A stretch of DNA of 64,000 nucleotides from Culturomica massiliensis. Lineage in GTDB: Bacteria; Bacteroidota; Bacteroidia; Bacteroidales; Marinifilaceae. Below, piece after piece: positions 25,399-35,100 of the stretch. The notes beneath the pieces were generated by a model. The model was not told the origin of the DNA and did not search any database. It saw nothing but the letters and a program-made list of their open reading frames with translations. The stretch spans positions 1,116,001 to 1,180,000 of the forward strand of contig NZ_LT594621.1 of NCBI RefSeq assembly GCF_900091655.1, in the 5' to 3' direction. The position numbers and the translations under genes are program-made. The number at the start of each line of letters is the position of its first letter. The stretch's first letter is position 1.

Positions 25399-26337
25399 AT
25401 GAAGGTATACATTGACTTAAATATATTTGACCGACTTGAAAAGTTGAATAGATTAGACCCAACAGAAAAATCTTCATATCAATATTTGTCTGATTTATTA
25501 ACAAGTAAGCAGATTATTACAGCATATTCAAATGCACACTTAAATGATTTATTTCGTGGATTCCAAAAGAATCCTACTTATATTGATGGTCATTTGCTGA
25601 ATATCCAGCACTTTACAAACAACCTTTGCATCTGCCAATATTGGGGTGAAAAAAATGCGACTTGGCATTATCGAAATATTTTTGATTTTTTTGAAGAGAA
25701 GAAAAAAGAGTGGGAGCATGAACCAATCTCTTATGAAACATTGTTTGAAGATTTTCCTTTAATGCAAGCGACTATGGAATTATATAAAAACGTCCCATTG
25801 CCTTCTGAGTTCAGAAAAGGATATGAAAATCCAATATTTGGAATAATGTTTCCTTTATCTAAATTACAACCCAATATGTATGCATTGCAAACTGATATTT
25901 TTAATTTTCAAACTCGCCTTAAATCAGACTATGGACTCTATAAATCTTTTAAAAGTCATCTCATAACAAGTTTAAATAAACTAAGAAATAATAAAGAACT
26001 TATTAAGTCTTTCAATTCAAATTTCAAGAGTTTACCTCAACATTTGGAATTAACAGATTTCTTCGATTTATATACCCCAAACAATAAATGTAGTGAAAAT
26101 TTGATGTATCAAAAAGTTATTAAAATTTTTTTCAAATTTGATATTGCTGGATATAAAAGTGATGGACATTTTAATAATATGTTTGATGATGCATTGCATA
26201 CTTTCTACGCAGCTCATTTTGATTTCTTCTTAACAAATGATGATAGGTGTAAGTATAAAGCGGAAAAAACATATAGTAAGTTGAGTATCAAAACAAAAGT
26301 ATTAAAAATGGATGAAATACATTTTTTGGGACAGTAG
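25399..26337 (+). CDS. PIN-like nuclease domain protein (312 aa)
   Basis: The start at 25399 gives MKVYIDLNIFDRLEK, placing a first acidic residue (Asp5) on a beta strand exactly as in PIN-fold RNases. Near the end (about 262-285) FDDALHTFYAAHFDFFLTNDDRC gives the second acidic cluster and the typical D-x-F-LT-x-D box, followed by a strand IKTKVLKMDEI. The long helical middle (about 60-250) is much larger than in VapC toxins. It may cut RNA. No antitoxin-like partner is adjacent. The strongly AT-rich composition and the location in a mobile island suggest defence cargo, which is inference. It is convergent with the mobilisation genes, ending 22 bases before the DUF5712 remnant's stop. Confidence 0.65.
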   Translation: MKVYIDLNIFDRLEKLNRLDPTEKSSYQYLSDLLTSKQIITAYSNAHLNDLFRGFQKNPTYIDGHLLNIQHFTNNLCICQYWGEKNATWHYRNIFDFFEEKKKEWEHEPISYETLFEDFPLMQATMELYKNVPLPSEFRKGYENPIFGIMFPLSKLQPNMYALQTDIFNFQTRLKSDYGLYKSFKSHLITSLNKLRNNKELIKSFNSNFKSLPQHLELTDFFDLYTPNNKCSENLMYQKVIKIFFKFDIAGYKSDGHFNNMFDDALHTFYAAHFDFFLTNDDRCKYKAEKTYSKLSIKTKVLKMDEIHFLGQ

Positions 26338-26359
26338 TTGCAATTATTGTTGACAATAA

Positions 26360-27287
26360 TTACAACTTACGACCTTTCTTATTTTTGAGTTTCTTAGCCT
26401 GTGATTCCTCTGCCAATGTTGCATCGTAATTATTGCCATCTCCCAATGAGAAGATAGATAATAAAGAATCTCTGTTTGTTTTATTTCCGTGATTAAAAGA
26501 CTGTTCACTGTTTTGTTTGTTATCAAAATTGCAAGAAATATTATTTGCTCTTTCACTGGATTGGAATATTTCTTTTTTCTTTTCGCTAGTAAAATATTGT
26601 TTTGGCTCTTTCAACTCCTGCTCCTGTATTTTCAGTTTATTGTCAATGCTACCGTTTTTCATGGTATTAGCATACTCAAAGGATTCTGGGAATTGGCGGT
26701 TGTAATCGAATAGCTTATCAAATCCCTGTTCCGCTTGTCGGAACAAATCTACACGGTTAAAGCCACCTTTTATTGCTCCATTCTTAGTGTTTTTATGGTT
26801 GGTAAGCGGTGATAGTTTTTTCTTATTTGACTGGTCTTTTCGGCTTATAATCAAATGGCAGTGCATATTTAGTTCGTTATCGGAACGGTTGCGGTCAAAA
26901 TGGATTTTACCATAAAACTTTATATCCGCTTCAGATAGCCCTTTGTTGAAGTTTTTGGCATATTCAGAAATAAACACTTCCCTGATATACGGCTTCTGCC
27001 TGTTCCTGTTCCGTGTTACCCATCGCTTGCAGTTCCTGTTCCGATGGGCTGACATGGATCACATAATACTTAGCATCCGTTTTCAGGAGTTGCCCGATAT
27101 TACTATCTTTATCTTTTATAACCTTTGATTTATAGATGTTATCCTCCGTCAGATTGAAAAAACCGTCAATATAGATTCCTTTCTCCATCCGTTCTAAGTC
27201 TTCGTGTTCCATGTACGACGCTAATTGTCGGCTACTACCTGCATTGTTATATGTTCCGCCCGATGATGGGACAAAATCTATGTGCAT
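26360..27287 (-). pseudogene. DUF5712/BtgB-type mobilisation protein, frameshifted
   Basis: The start at 27287 reads MHIDFVPSSGGTYNNAG and runs well into YYVIHVSPSEQELQAMGNTEQEQAEA. The frame is then lost near 27000-27025, while the other frame continues PYIREVFISEYAKNF, then HFDRNRSDNELNMHCHLIISRKDQ, to the stop at 26360. The joined sequence matches the DUF5712 family (BtgB-like) of Bacteroides mobilisable elements, with the HxH motif of relaxase-type folds (NMHCHLI). At the break a residue group equivalent to MKR seems missing, which suggests a deletion of a few bases. It should be inactive unless slippage occurs. It is 4 bases downstream of the BfmA-like gene. Confidence 0.85.
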
Positions 27288-27291
27288 GATT

Positions 27292-27876
27292 CTATATGTT
27301 TATCAGATTGACAATCTCCGCCTTTAGGTTCTCTTTCAGTTTACTATCCATTACTCCACAAGCGGATAACTCCGAATAGAGTTGTATCAGTTGAAACAAC
27401 TTCTTATAATCCCGTTGGTGTATCTGATACAGTGCGTTAAGTTGCTTTCCCTGCTGGTTGATTACATCGGCATGTTTTCCGAACTGTTCACTTACCTTTT
27501 GCAGTACGGCTGTTTGTTTTCCTTGATTAGCTTCCAGCCATGTAAGAAGAAGTGTTTTCAATGATTTGCCGATAGTATCAAACCGAACTACAATAGAGTT
27601 GGCGGTTCGTATCATCGGGGTTAATTGCTCTTCCTCGTAGTGTCGGATGAAGCGGATAATATCGTCCTGCCGTTTGTTTATTTTCACCAGTTCCGATTTT
27701 ACGGATTCGGGTGCTTCCGATGGGTTGATACACGCTTTATCAATATAGACAAATGCCAAACGGACTATTTCACCCTTTTTCAGTGAATAGCGTTTGCAGA
27801 GCTTATCTATCAACTTTCCTGTTTGTCGGTCTATCCCGATGGTGGTAAAGGGAGATATATTATTGGTCTTATCCAT
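27292..27876 (-). CDS. BfmA/BtgA-family mobilisation protein
   Basis: A 194-residue DNA-binding protein from the ATG at 27876 (MDKTNNISPFTTIGIDRQT). Residues about 10-45 look like a ribbon-helix-helix type DNA-binding start (IGIDRQTGKLIDKLCKRYSLKKGEIVRLAFVYI), then a long coiled-coil region. This is the layout of BfmA/BtgA proteins, which bind oriT and work with the downstream relaxase-type protein. The longer frame to 27936 adds non-conserved residues. It is intact, although its partner is broken. A structured region just upstream may be its oriT. Confidence 0.8.
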   Translation of the reverse strand: MDKTNNISPFTTIGIDRQTGKLIDKLCKRYSLKKGEIVRLAFVYIDKACINPSEAPESVKSELVKINKRQDDIIRFIRHYEEEQLTPMIRTANSIVVRFDTIGKSLKTLLLTWLEANQGKQTAVLQKVSEQFGKHADVINQQGKQLNALYQIHQRDYKKLFQLIQLYSELSACGVMDSKLKENLKAEIVNLINI

Positions 27877-27949
27877 GATTATAACTTTTTTATAATGGAA
27901 ATGAGATTTATTTAGTTGATAATAAGTAAAATACATTTTCGACTTATAA

Positions 27950-28110
27950 TCACTCTTATAAACGGTTACGAATGTAACCCGCTAAAACCGAAGGCTTTGC
28001 CCCGCAGGGCAAGAGGGAGAACAGGACAAAGCCCAGTTCCCTCTTGCTTCATTTAGCGAAATGAGCCGAACCATAGGGCAAGGCGGTTTCTGCTAAATGG
28101 GGTGTGGTGG
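27950..28110. other. Candidate origin of transfer (oriT) region
   Basis: This GC-richer, structured stretch lies directly upstream of the BfmA-like gene, the usual place for oriT. It contains the inverted pair gcaagaggga...tccctcttgc (about 28009-28048) and a second pair catttagc...gctaaatg (about 28051-28100). No nick site is recognised. The assignment rests on position and structure only. Confidence 0.4.
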
Positions 28111-28130
28111 TACTTCATCAGGCGAGTAGA

Positions 28131-28481
28131 TTACCCGTCCTGTTTTGCTTCGGTTTGCTTATCGAGTTCGTTTTCCTTTTTGAACCGTTCGTAGGTCTTG
28201 CTATCGGCATTTTCTTGAATAAATGCCCGGATGTCAGCAGCACAATAATAGGTCTTATGACTTATCGTAAAGTAAGGAAGTTTGCCACTTGCCCGATAGC
28301 GTTGCAGGGTTCGGAAAGATACTTTCAGCAGGAAAGCTAAATCCTGATTGTCGAGTATCTTATCGTTCTCGTCCAGTACATTGTCGATATTGATAAAAGA
28401 TTTTAGGTCTTGCCCGATTTCGGAGAGCTTTTTCGACAATCGTTCCATCCACTTGTCGAAGTTTTCGTTGTCTATATACAT
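28131..28481 (-). CDS. Helix-turn-helix domain protein of mobile elements
   Basis: A 116-residue protein. Residues about 43-92 form an excisionase/MerR-like HTH_17 domain (DNQDLAFLLKVSFRTLQRYRASGKLPYFTISHKTYYCAADIRAFI). The amino part is a short coiled coil. Such proteins are found next to integrase genes in Bacteroides conjugative and mobilisable elements, where some regulate excision. It is in the same direction as, and between, the integrase remnant and the mobilisation genes, which is the normal order. Confidence 0.85.
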   Translation of the reverse strand: MYIDNENFDKWMERLSKKLSEIGQDLKSFINIDNVLDENDKILDNQDLAFLLKVSFRTLQRYRASGKLPYFTISHKTYYCAADIRAFIQENADSKTYERFKKENELDKQTEAKQDG

Positions 28482-28560
28482 TTTACTTCATTATTAAATT
28501 CAACATTAAGATTCCCAATCGATTGATGAAGCAAAGTTCGGCAAATGGTGAAAAATAAAT

Positions 28561-28587
28561 TAGGGGAGTAGATCATCTATTCCCCTA
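28561..28587. terminator. Hairpin upstream of the HTH gene
   Basis: Arms taggggagtaga and tctattccccta pair over 12 positions with one wobble and a 3-nt loop. It lies between the integrase remnant and the HTH gene and may have ended the integrase transcript. Confidence 0.6.
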
Positions 28588-28761
28588 TAAATTATTAGTA
28601 AGTGACTGATTTACAAATAAACTCTATTTTTTTAATGTTTCGATAAAATATTCTATATTTATAGTTGAGTTATTTGAAGCAATAGAAAAACAAAGCAAAC
28701 TAAAGCAGTTCGCTCATTTCTATATCGTTACCCATTGTTCTTTTTTCTCATAAATATCTAT

Positions 28762-28878
28762 TAATCAATAGATAAAATGAAAAACTTCTACTGTAATACG
28801 GCACATAACTGATACATAACCGTTTTTCTTGGGGGCATTCCTTTTCAGGTAAAACAATACTTTAAACGTACTTCTCAT
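28762..28878 (-). pseudogene. Tyrosine recombinase, amino-terminal remnant
   Basis: From the ATG at 28878 the frame reads MRSTFKVLFYLKRNAPKKNG then YVSVMCRITVE, the standard start of Bacteroidetes site-specific tyrosine recombinases (SAM-like arm-binding domain). After about 31 residues the similarity ends and a TGA follows seven codons later. The remaining 350 or so residues are missing. It marks the integrase end of the island. Confidence 0.85.
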
Positions 28879-28893
28879 AACTCAATTTTTAAT

Positions 28894-28905
28894 GGATTGA
28901 AAATA
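28894..28905 (+). repeat. Candidate right attachment-site repeat
   Basis: ggattgaaaata, identical to 21886-21897. It lies 15 bases upstream of the start codon of the integrase remnant. Confidence 0.3.
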
Positions 28906-29240
28906 TAACTTATTGATTTATTTATAGTTATGCAAATATTAAAGTTCAGTACTTAAAAAACGGTTTATTTGTTTTTTCCTTTGTACGCTGCTAATTTTGT
29001 GAACAGATTTAGTTTTGAAAGTGCTAAACGATTTAAAATCAGTGTTATGCTTGAAAGAATTTCAGTCCCGTATTATCCTATATCCGGTAATGATTTGGTA
29101 ATAAAACTCTGTCCTAACCTGTCTTTCCGCTGTCTTCCTTTATCTCACTCCGTTTTTCTAAAAGTGTCTGAACGTATTGATTTACAGTTATTTTACTCCA
29201 ATTCTCTGTTTCCTGCTTTTTTGACGTATTTTTTTTGAAA

Positions 29241-29290
29241 AAAAAATCAAAAACTTGTCGACTTTTTCAAAAAATAAGGGTTTATAATAT
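29241..29290 (+). repeat. 50-bp direct repeat, copy 1
   Basis: It contains aaaacttgtcg, an A-rich spacer and agggtttataat. It differs from copy 2 by about four changes and sits ahead of a short, terminator-ended stretch without a gene. Confidence 0.8.
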
Positions 29291-29413
29291 AGAAAAGTGG
29301 AAAACTATTTTTCTCATACTTTTAAACAAAATCCTTAGGCAGGATTGCTCTGAAGTGAATTAAATGCCGGATGTCATTTTCATTTTTCAAGCGAAACTGA
29401 AGAGCAACAAACC

Positions 29414-29444
29414 GATTGCAGCTATAGAGGGGATAGCTGCAATC
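29414..29444 (+). terminator. Intrinsic terminator between the two repeats
   Basis: A perfect 12-bp stem (gattgcagctat and atagctgcaatc) with a 7-nt loop, followed by ATTTTTTAT. A transcript from repeat copy 1 would end here after about 150 nt. Confidence 0.8.
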
Positions 29445-29497
29445 ATTTTTTATGCAACAGAGCCGGAAAAATACGCATTCAATCCTATTTTCCATCA

Positions 29498-29547
29498 AAA
29501 AAATCAAAAACTTGTCGTCTTTTCAAAAAATTAAGGGTTTATAATGT
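29498..29547 (+). repeat. 50-bp direct repeat, copy 2 (likely fecR promoter)
   Basis: Same block as 29241-29290: aaaacttgtcg then agggtttataat, ending 15 bases before the fecR start codon. Its closeness to the start and its duplication suggest a promoter, perhaps for the ECF sigma factor of this locus. Confidence 0.55.
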
Positions 29548-29562
29548 AAAACAATATAGTTT

Positions 29563-30741
29563 ATGAATCCGATACATACATACCAACACATCGCTTTCCT
29601 GATTGCAAAAGAACGTTTAAACACACTGGAAGAGTCTGAAAGAAAAGAACTAAAACTATGGTTATCTGAAAATCCGGTCAACCGGAGTTTATACGAAAAA
29701 CTGAAAAAACAAAATCCGGTTCCGGCTTTCCGGACATATCAGCAAATTCAAACGACACAAGGACTTCAAAAATACCGGAAACGCTATAGGTCACATTCCG
29801 TTCGTATGCCCGTCCGGTGGATTTCTGCTGCTGCTATCGGATTATTACTTATCGGCATTGGCATCCATCTGCTTGTACGAACTCACCCGGAACGTGTCCA
29901 GGTTGTCAATATACACCCCGGAACTTCCAAAGCGATATTGATCATGGCCGACGGTCAGGTCAAAGAATTGGAAGAGACCCAAAAAAACGAAACCATCGAA
30001 TTGGCAGGAGTAACCCTCCGGAAATCCGGAAATGAAATCCGCTACACTCCGGTACCAAGCGATAGTCTGGCCGGATCCCGACTTTCCGGAGAGCACAACA
30101 TACTGAAAACTCCAACAGGCGGAGAATACAAACTGATCCTGTCTGACGGAACCCGGGTATGGTTAAACTCTCAAACTGTTTTACGCTATCCGGTGAACTT
30201 TACAGGCAAAGAACGGCTTGTATATCTGGAAGGAGAAGCTTATTTCGATGTTGCACACAATGATAAATGTCCATTCATTGTCAATACACGGACAGAAGTC
30301 AATATACAGGTATTGGGAACAGCCTTTAATGTACGGGCCTATCCCGATGAAATCCAAATAGAAACCGTTCTCGAACAAGGCTCTGTAAAAATGTGGCAAC
30401 ACAGCAGCAATATCACATTAGTCCCCGGAACAAAAGGAGTGTTCAATAAAAACAATGGTGAATTCAGTACCGAGGAAGTAAACACCGAACTCTATACAGC
30501 TTGGTACAAAGGCCAGTATGTATTCGAAGAAGAAACAATCGAAAACATATTGACCAGACTATCCCGCTGGTACGACATACATGTATTCTTCGCCGACCAA
30601 AAGGCCAGAAACATGGTCTTCTCCGGAAGTATACGGAAATACGAAACCATACACCAATTCCTACAGGCCGTCGAAATGACCGGAGGTATACGGTTTCAGG
30701 TAAAGGGGAATACCATTATCGTAAGCAGTCAACCCATTTAA
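29563..30741 (+). CDS. FecR-family anti-sigma factor
   Basis: An inner-membrane anti-sigma factor of 392 residues. The amino cytoplasmic part (1-80) should hold the ECF sigma factor, a single transmembrane helix lies at about 86-105 (ISAAAIGLLLIGIGIHLLV), and the periplasmic FecR domain follows with hallmark motifs LKTPTGGEYKLILSDGTRVWLNS, FTGKERLVYLEGEAYFDV and VLGTAFNVRAY. The carboxy domain (DUF4974 type, about 310-392: TIENILTRLSRWYDI) ends the protein. It would receive a signal from the STN domain of the SusC protein two genes downstream. Unusually, no sigma gene is next to it; the only one nearby is at 41501-42061. Confidence 0.93.
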   Translation: MNPIHTYQHIAFLIAKERLNTLEESERKELKLWLSENPVNRSLYEKLKKQNPVPAFRTYQQIQTTQGLQKYRKRYRSHSVRMPVRWISAAAIGLLLIGIGIHLLVRTHPERVQVVNIHPGTSKAILIMADGQVKELEETQKNETIELAGVTLRKSGNEIRYTPVPSDSLAGSRLSGEHNILKTPTGGEYKLILSDGTRVWLNSQTVLRYPVNFTGKERLVYLEGEAYFDVAHNDKCPFIVNTRTEVNIQVLGTAFNVRAYPDEIQIETVLEQGSVKMWQHSSNITLVPGTKGVFNKNNGEFSTEEVNTELYTAWYKGQYVFEEETIENILTRLSRWYDIHVFFADQKARNMVFSGSIRKYETIHQFLQAVEMTGGIRFQVKGNTIIVSSQPI

Positions 30742-30767
30742 TTATAACCTACTAAACACTAAAATCT

Positions 30768-32048
30768 ATGAAAAAATCTATTTTTTTGATGGCAGCAGTC
30801 ATCGGTGTATGCCTCTGTTTCAACGCCTGTTCAGACAAAGAAAACGGTCCGGACCCTTCCCGGTTCCAGTTTTTGGGACAAAATTACGACCTTACTTCCG
30901 GAGTTATCTGGAAAAGCAACCGGAATGTACTCATTTCTACTGTTCCCTACAGATACGAATACAATTACATTACTGAAGTAGACGAAGAAACCGGCCAGGG
31001 AGGGGAAGAAGCCACCAATACGGTCGAAGGCTTCAAAGCCGGAAGTGACATGACCGTAACGGGTAATTTTATGCTTTCGCTTTACGGAACGGGACTGACT
31101 TTCGACAATAATACGAAAACAGTTTCGGGACAAGGTGCCTGTATCAGTTTCCACTTAAGCACTTCCGACATCGATAAAATTGTGCCGGGGAAATATGTTT
31201 TCGGAAAAGCGAAGTCAGCCAATACCTTTATGGCCTGGAGCTGTATTTCGTACAAACCGGGAGCCGGCAACAATACTCTTTTGGAAATTACATCGGGTGA
31301 AGTGCTCATCGAACAGAATACCGATAGCTGGTACATTAAGTTCGACTGTACATTAGCTAACGGAAGTAAATTGACAGGCCAATACGAAAGTACACTGTAC
31401 ACCTCAAAGGCAGAGCAACCGGCTTATGCAACATACGAAGATGTAACCATTGCCGGTCTGCTGGATAGCGTAACAATGACATTAAGTCATGCACCCGAAC
31501 TCGGCGGCATGATATTAGGGAATATAGAAATAGCAGATACTGAAAACGGGAAAGCATTTTATTCGACAACAACCAATGAGAGTTACATCGCAAATATCGC
31601 TGAGGAACTAAGAAATAAAATCGATATCGGCTTGATTTGGAATAAAAACGATGAATCCTTTGTTTTCGAATCTCCGATAAAAATGAGCAGTTACCTGTGG
31701 TACAACATTACACTTACTTATCCCTGTCACACAACTTATGCAAAAGCTCCTGCCACTTTTACGGATGAAGATTTTGCTAAACTCGAAGACACCGGATTTT
31801 CATATGAAAGTAAAGATGAAAAAGTCGTATTCGGAGGCACGGAGGCTACTTTTTCACCGGGATACGTATTTTTTGAAACCGGAAATGGCATACAGGGCGT
31901 GATCCGCATTAAACGTTTTACCCCGATGGATAAAATTTCAATGCCTTTCGAGGAAACAGGAGTTGTTTATATTACTACACCTGTAAATCCGACTTTAGTC
32001 ATGGATATCAAATATCCGACAAATGCTGTAAATCCTCCGATTCGATAA
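30768..32048 (+). CDS. Uncharacterised lipoprotein of the SusCD locus
   Basis: A 426-residue lipoprotein (signal ending CLCFNAC, Cys about 21), rich in beta strands and aromatic residues, without a family I recognise. Two similar halves are possible: VTGNFMLSLYGTGLTF, GKYVFGKAKSANTFM and VLIEQNTDSWYIKFDC suggest a beta-sandwich of the kind found in surface glycan- or protein-binding lipoproteins. It lies between fecR and susC on the same strand, 26 bases after fecR, so it is probably co-regulated. It may be a surface-exposed binding protein feeding the SusCD pair. Confidence 0.6.
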   Translation: MKKSIFLMAAVIGVCLCFNACSDKENGPDPSRFQFLGQNYDLTSGVIWKSNRNVLISTVPYRYEYNYITEVDEETGQGGEEATNTVEGFKAGSDMTVTGNFMLSLYGTGLTFDNNTKTVSGQGACISFHLSTSDIDKIVPGKYVFGKAKSANTFMAWSCISYKPGAGNNTLLEITSGEVLIEQNTDSWYIKFDCTLANGSKLTGQYESTLYTSKAEQPAYATYEDVTIAGLLDSVTMTLSHAPELGGMILGNIEIADTENGKAFYSTTTNESYIANIAEELRNKIDIGLIWNKNDESFVFESPIKMSSYLWYNITLTYPCHTTYAKAPATFTDEDFAKLEDTGFSYESKDEKVVFGGTEATFSPGYVFFETGNGIQGVIRIKRFTPMDKISMPFEETGVVYITTPVNPTLVMDIKYPTNAVNPPIR

Positions 32049-32063
32049 CCGAGAACCCTGAAT

Positions 32064-32092
32064 TGTTGAGAGAATCCAGGATTCTCTCAACA
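32064..32092. promoter_or_regulatory. Intercistronic hairpin before susC
   Basis: Twelve-bp arms tgttgagagaat and attctctcaaca with a 5-nt loop, without a U-tract. It lies 17 bases ahead of the susC start and may set the expression ratio between the lipoprotein and susC by stopping or protecting part of the message. Confidence 0.55.
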
Positions 32093-32108
32093 CAAATAAC
32101 TTTTGAAC

Positions 32109-35100
32109 ATGAACACCACATTGTCAAGCTATATTTTCCGGAAAGCATTGTCTTCTGTTATTTTATGTCTGATCCTCCTTTCATTATCCGGAACTTGGGG
32201 CAAAGCTTCTGCACAATCGGACATCAGAATAAATCTTTCCCTGAAAAATACAGACCTCAAAACCATTCTGAAAGAAATCAAAGCCCAAACGCAATTTGAC
32301 TTTCTCTACAATGCCGGGGAGATCAACGATAAAACCCGGATATCCTCTCTTCTTCTTCAGAATGCAGACATCGAGACTACGTTACAAACCTGTCTTAAAC
32401 CGCTGGGTATAAACTACGTCATACAAGATAAAATCATTGTTCTTCAAAAACAGCCGGCACCCTCCGGCCAACAAGTCCGCACACTGCAAGGTATTGTTGT
32501 CGACAAATCACGCCTTCCCTTACCCGGTGTCACGGTCAAGTTAAAAGGGACGATACTGGGTACGTCTACCGACAGCGAAGGTATGTTTTTTTTGACGATC
32601 CCCGTCACAAAAGAAACTCCGGAGCTTCTCTTTTCCTTTGTCGGTATGCAAACGACAAGTTATAACGTCGTGGATGACAAAGAAATCCGCATCGTTATGC
32701 ATGAAAGTTTAGAAGCCTTAGAAGAGGTTATCGTCACCGGTATGGAAGTCATCAAAAAAGAACGTATGACAGGAAGTGCTACCGTTGTTACCGCCAAAGA
32801 TTTGCAAATGCAGGGAGTAACTTCTCTCGACCGGATATTTGAGGGAAGAATAGCAGGACTGAACAGTACGACCCTTTCCGGAGCGCCGGGGAGACGGGCC
32901 AAAATTACCATCCGGGGAGAAAACAACCTGAGCGGCAACACCGAACCCTTATGGGTCGTCGACGGCTTGCCTTTAATAAGCGGTGTCCCCAAAAATAATA
33001 CCGGGAATTATGCCAACACCATTATGCAGGACGGCGTCGGCAACATCATGCCCGAAGATATCGAATCCATCAGTATCCTGAAAAACGCCTCTGCGGCAGC
33101 TATTTACGGCGCCCGTGCCGCCAACGGAGTGATCGTCATCACAACCAAAAAAGGATTCCGCTCGAAAACCCTTATCAATTACAGCGGAACTTACAACGTC
33201 AGTATTGCTCCACGCAACCGGCTGGATTTTATGAACAGCAGTGAAAAACTGTGGTACGAACAGTCTATCATCGACAATTTCGGTCTCGGCAGAGCCGATT
33301 TTGCCGGCAGAGGAGGATACCTCTTCAAAAGAAATGCCCAGGGATACCTCTCTTCGGCTGACTACAACAAGCAATTACAACAACTATCCAGCACGAACAC
33401 AGACTGGTTCGACGTGCTGTTCCGCACGGCTCATTCGCAATCCCACAACATCAGTCTGCGGGGAGGCAGCGAAGAACTGACCTACTACACTTCTGTGAAT
33501 TTTCAGCAACAAAACGGTATTCTGCGTTCCAATCAATATCAGAACGCCGGAGTATTGGTAAAACTCGAATACCGCCCGACGGAAAAACTGATCTTTGCTT
33601 TAAACCTATCGGCCAACACCCGGAAAAACGAAGATCATGCCTCTGCCGTCAACCCCTTTACCTATGCTGTATTTGCCAATCCTTACGAAAAACCTTATAA
33701 CGAAGACGGCAGCTATGCCTCCGACCTGAGTTATCTGCCCAATAATTACACCACCGAAACAGCCTCCGGCTACCTGTACGACCGGTTCAATATACTCCGC
33801 GAACTGACAGAAACCCGGACAACCCAAACCGGACTGGATGCAGAATTTACCTTCAATGTGCGCTACGAAGTCATTCCGGGATTGAATCTCCAGTCTATTA
33901 TTCGTAAAGGTATAAGTTATAACACTGAAATGAAAGCCGTCAATGCCGGAACCTATACCTCCTGGGCCAATGAAAAACTGGGCCGTGATATTTTCAAGGA
34001 AGGTCCTCTTCCCAATCAATACGACAACGGCGAATTGAGTGAGAATTCCGGACGAAATCACAACTGGTCGCTTCGCAATCAAATCGACTACTCTATAGCC
34101 CTCAAAGAAAACCACCTGTTCAGCATACTGCTGGCCAACGAAGTAATATCCAAAAAATTCAATAATTTCGGCTATACCTCCCCCATCTATTATGCGGATT
34201 ATCGCATTACGGGATTACCTTCATTCGATTCCCGGATCGATTACGAAACCCTGCGAAACAGCCTGGGAAGCCTGTTCAATACTTCGGACGGACAGGACCG
34301 CAGCGTTTCCTTTCTGGGTACATTCCGTTACAGCTACAAAGACCGTTACGTAGCCAGTTTCAGCTGGCGGGCTGACGGAGCCGATATGATCGGTGACGCC
34401 CAGCGTTTTGCACCATTGTGGTCGGTCGGCATGCGCTACAACCTGCACAAAGAAAAATTCTTCCGCAATCGCATCGTCAACGAACTGGCTCTTCGGGCTT
34501 CATTCGGCTACACCGGAAATATCGACCGCTCTGCTTATCCCTTTTCAATGATGGGACTGGGAAGCAATCTGTATATGGGCGACCACTATGTCAAGACACT
34601 GACATTTCCCAATCCCGATATCCGGTGGGAAAAAAAGAAAGACCGGAATCTGGGCATTGACATTTCACTGTTCGACAACCGTATCAATTTCACTGCCGAC
34701 TATTATTTCAACCGGACAACAGATGTACTTGAAGATCTGGAAGTACCGTCCTCCACCGGCCGGACAATCGTCAGAGCCAATGGTGGTATTGTCGAAAATA
34801 CAGGGCTGGAAATGTACCTGAACGTCAGATGGATCAATACCAACGATTTCATTTTCAGTACTTCCGTAAATATAGCCCGCAATAAAAATGTAATCAAAAA
34901 ATCCCGTTACAGCTATTCTTCCTACCAGGAAGTGATCAACGCGGAACGAGTAAGAGGCGGAGTACTGAATATCATCGGGAAAGAAACAGGCAGCATATTC
35001 GGCTGGCAGTTTGCCGGTGTCAATCCGGTGAGCGGAAATCCCCGCTACACCCTGACAAAAGCCGGAAAAACAAAATTCGGAGAAATGCTGGCCAACTGGA

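Larger units (their letters stand above)
21886..28905. mobile_element. Decayed mobilisable genomic island (about 7 kb)
   Basis: Between the mscS terminator and the fecR region lies AT-rich DNA with broken mobility genes. It has two remnants of Bacteroidetes tyrosine recombinases (24917-25111 and 28762-28878), a frameshifted DUF5712 mobilisation gene, an intact BfmA/BtgA-type gene, an HTH gene and a plausible oriT region. Cargo is a RexAB-shaped gene pair and a PIN-like nuclease. The 12-mer ggattgaaaata occurs at 21886-21897 and 28894-28905, close to both borders, and is used here as provisional ends. No full integrase is present, so the island should not move by itself. Confidence 0.7.
28906..29562 (+). 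promoter_or_regulatory. Gap upstream of fecR with duplicated promoter-like repeat
   Basis: A near-identical 50-bp block occurs at 29241-29290 and 29498-29547, the second ending 15 bases before the fecR ATG. A strong terminator (29414-29444) lies between them. An open frame at 28969-29238 has no coding character. The rest shows nothing. Confidence 0.6.

Noticed and set aside
28969..29238. Plus-strand open frame of 89 codons
   Set aside because: Composition is rich in Phe, Leu and Ser without any recognisable motif, lies in the island border and has no plausible start context; probably a chance frame.
29364..29534. Plus-strand open frame of 57 codons between the two 50-bp repeats
   Set aside because: It runs through the terminator hairpin and into repeat copy 2, so it is better explained by non-coding structure.
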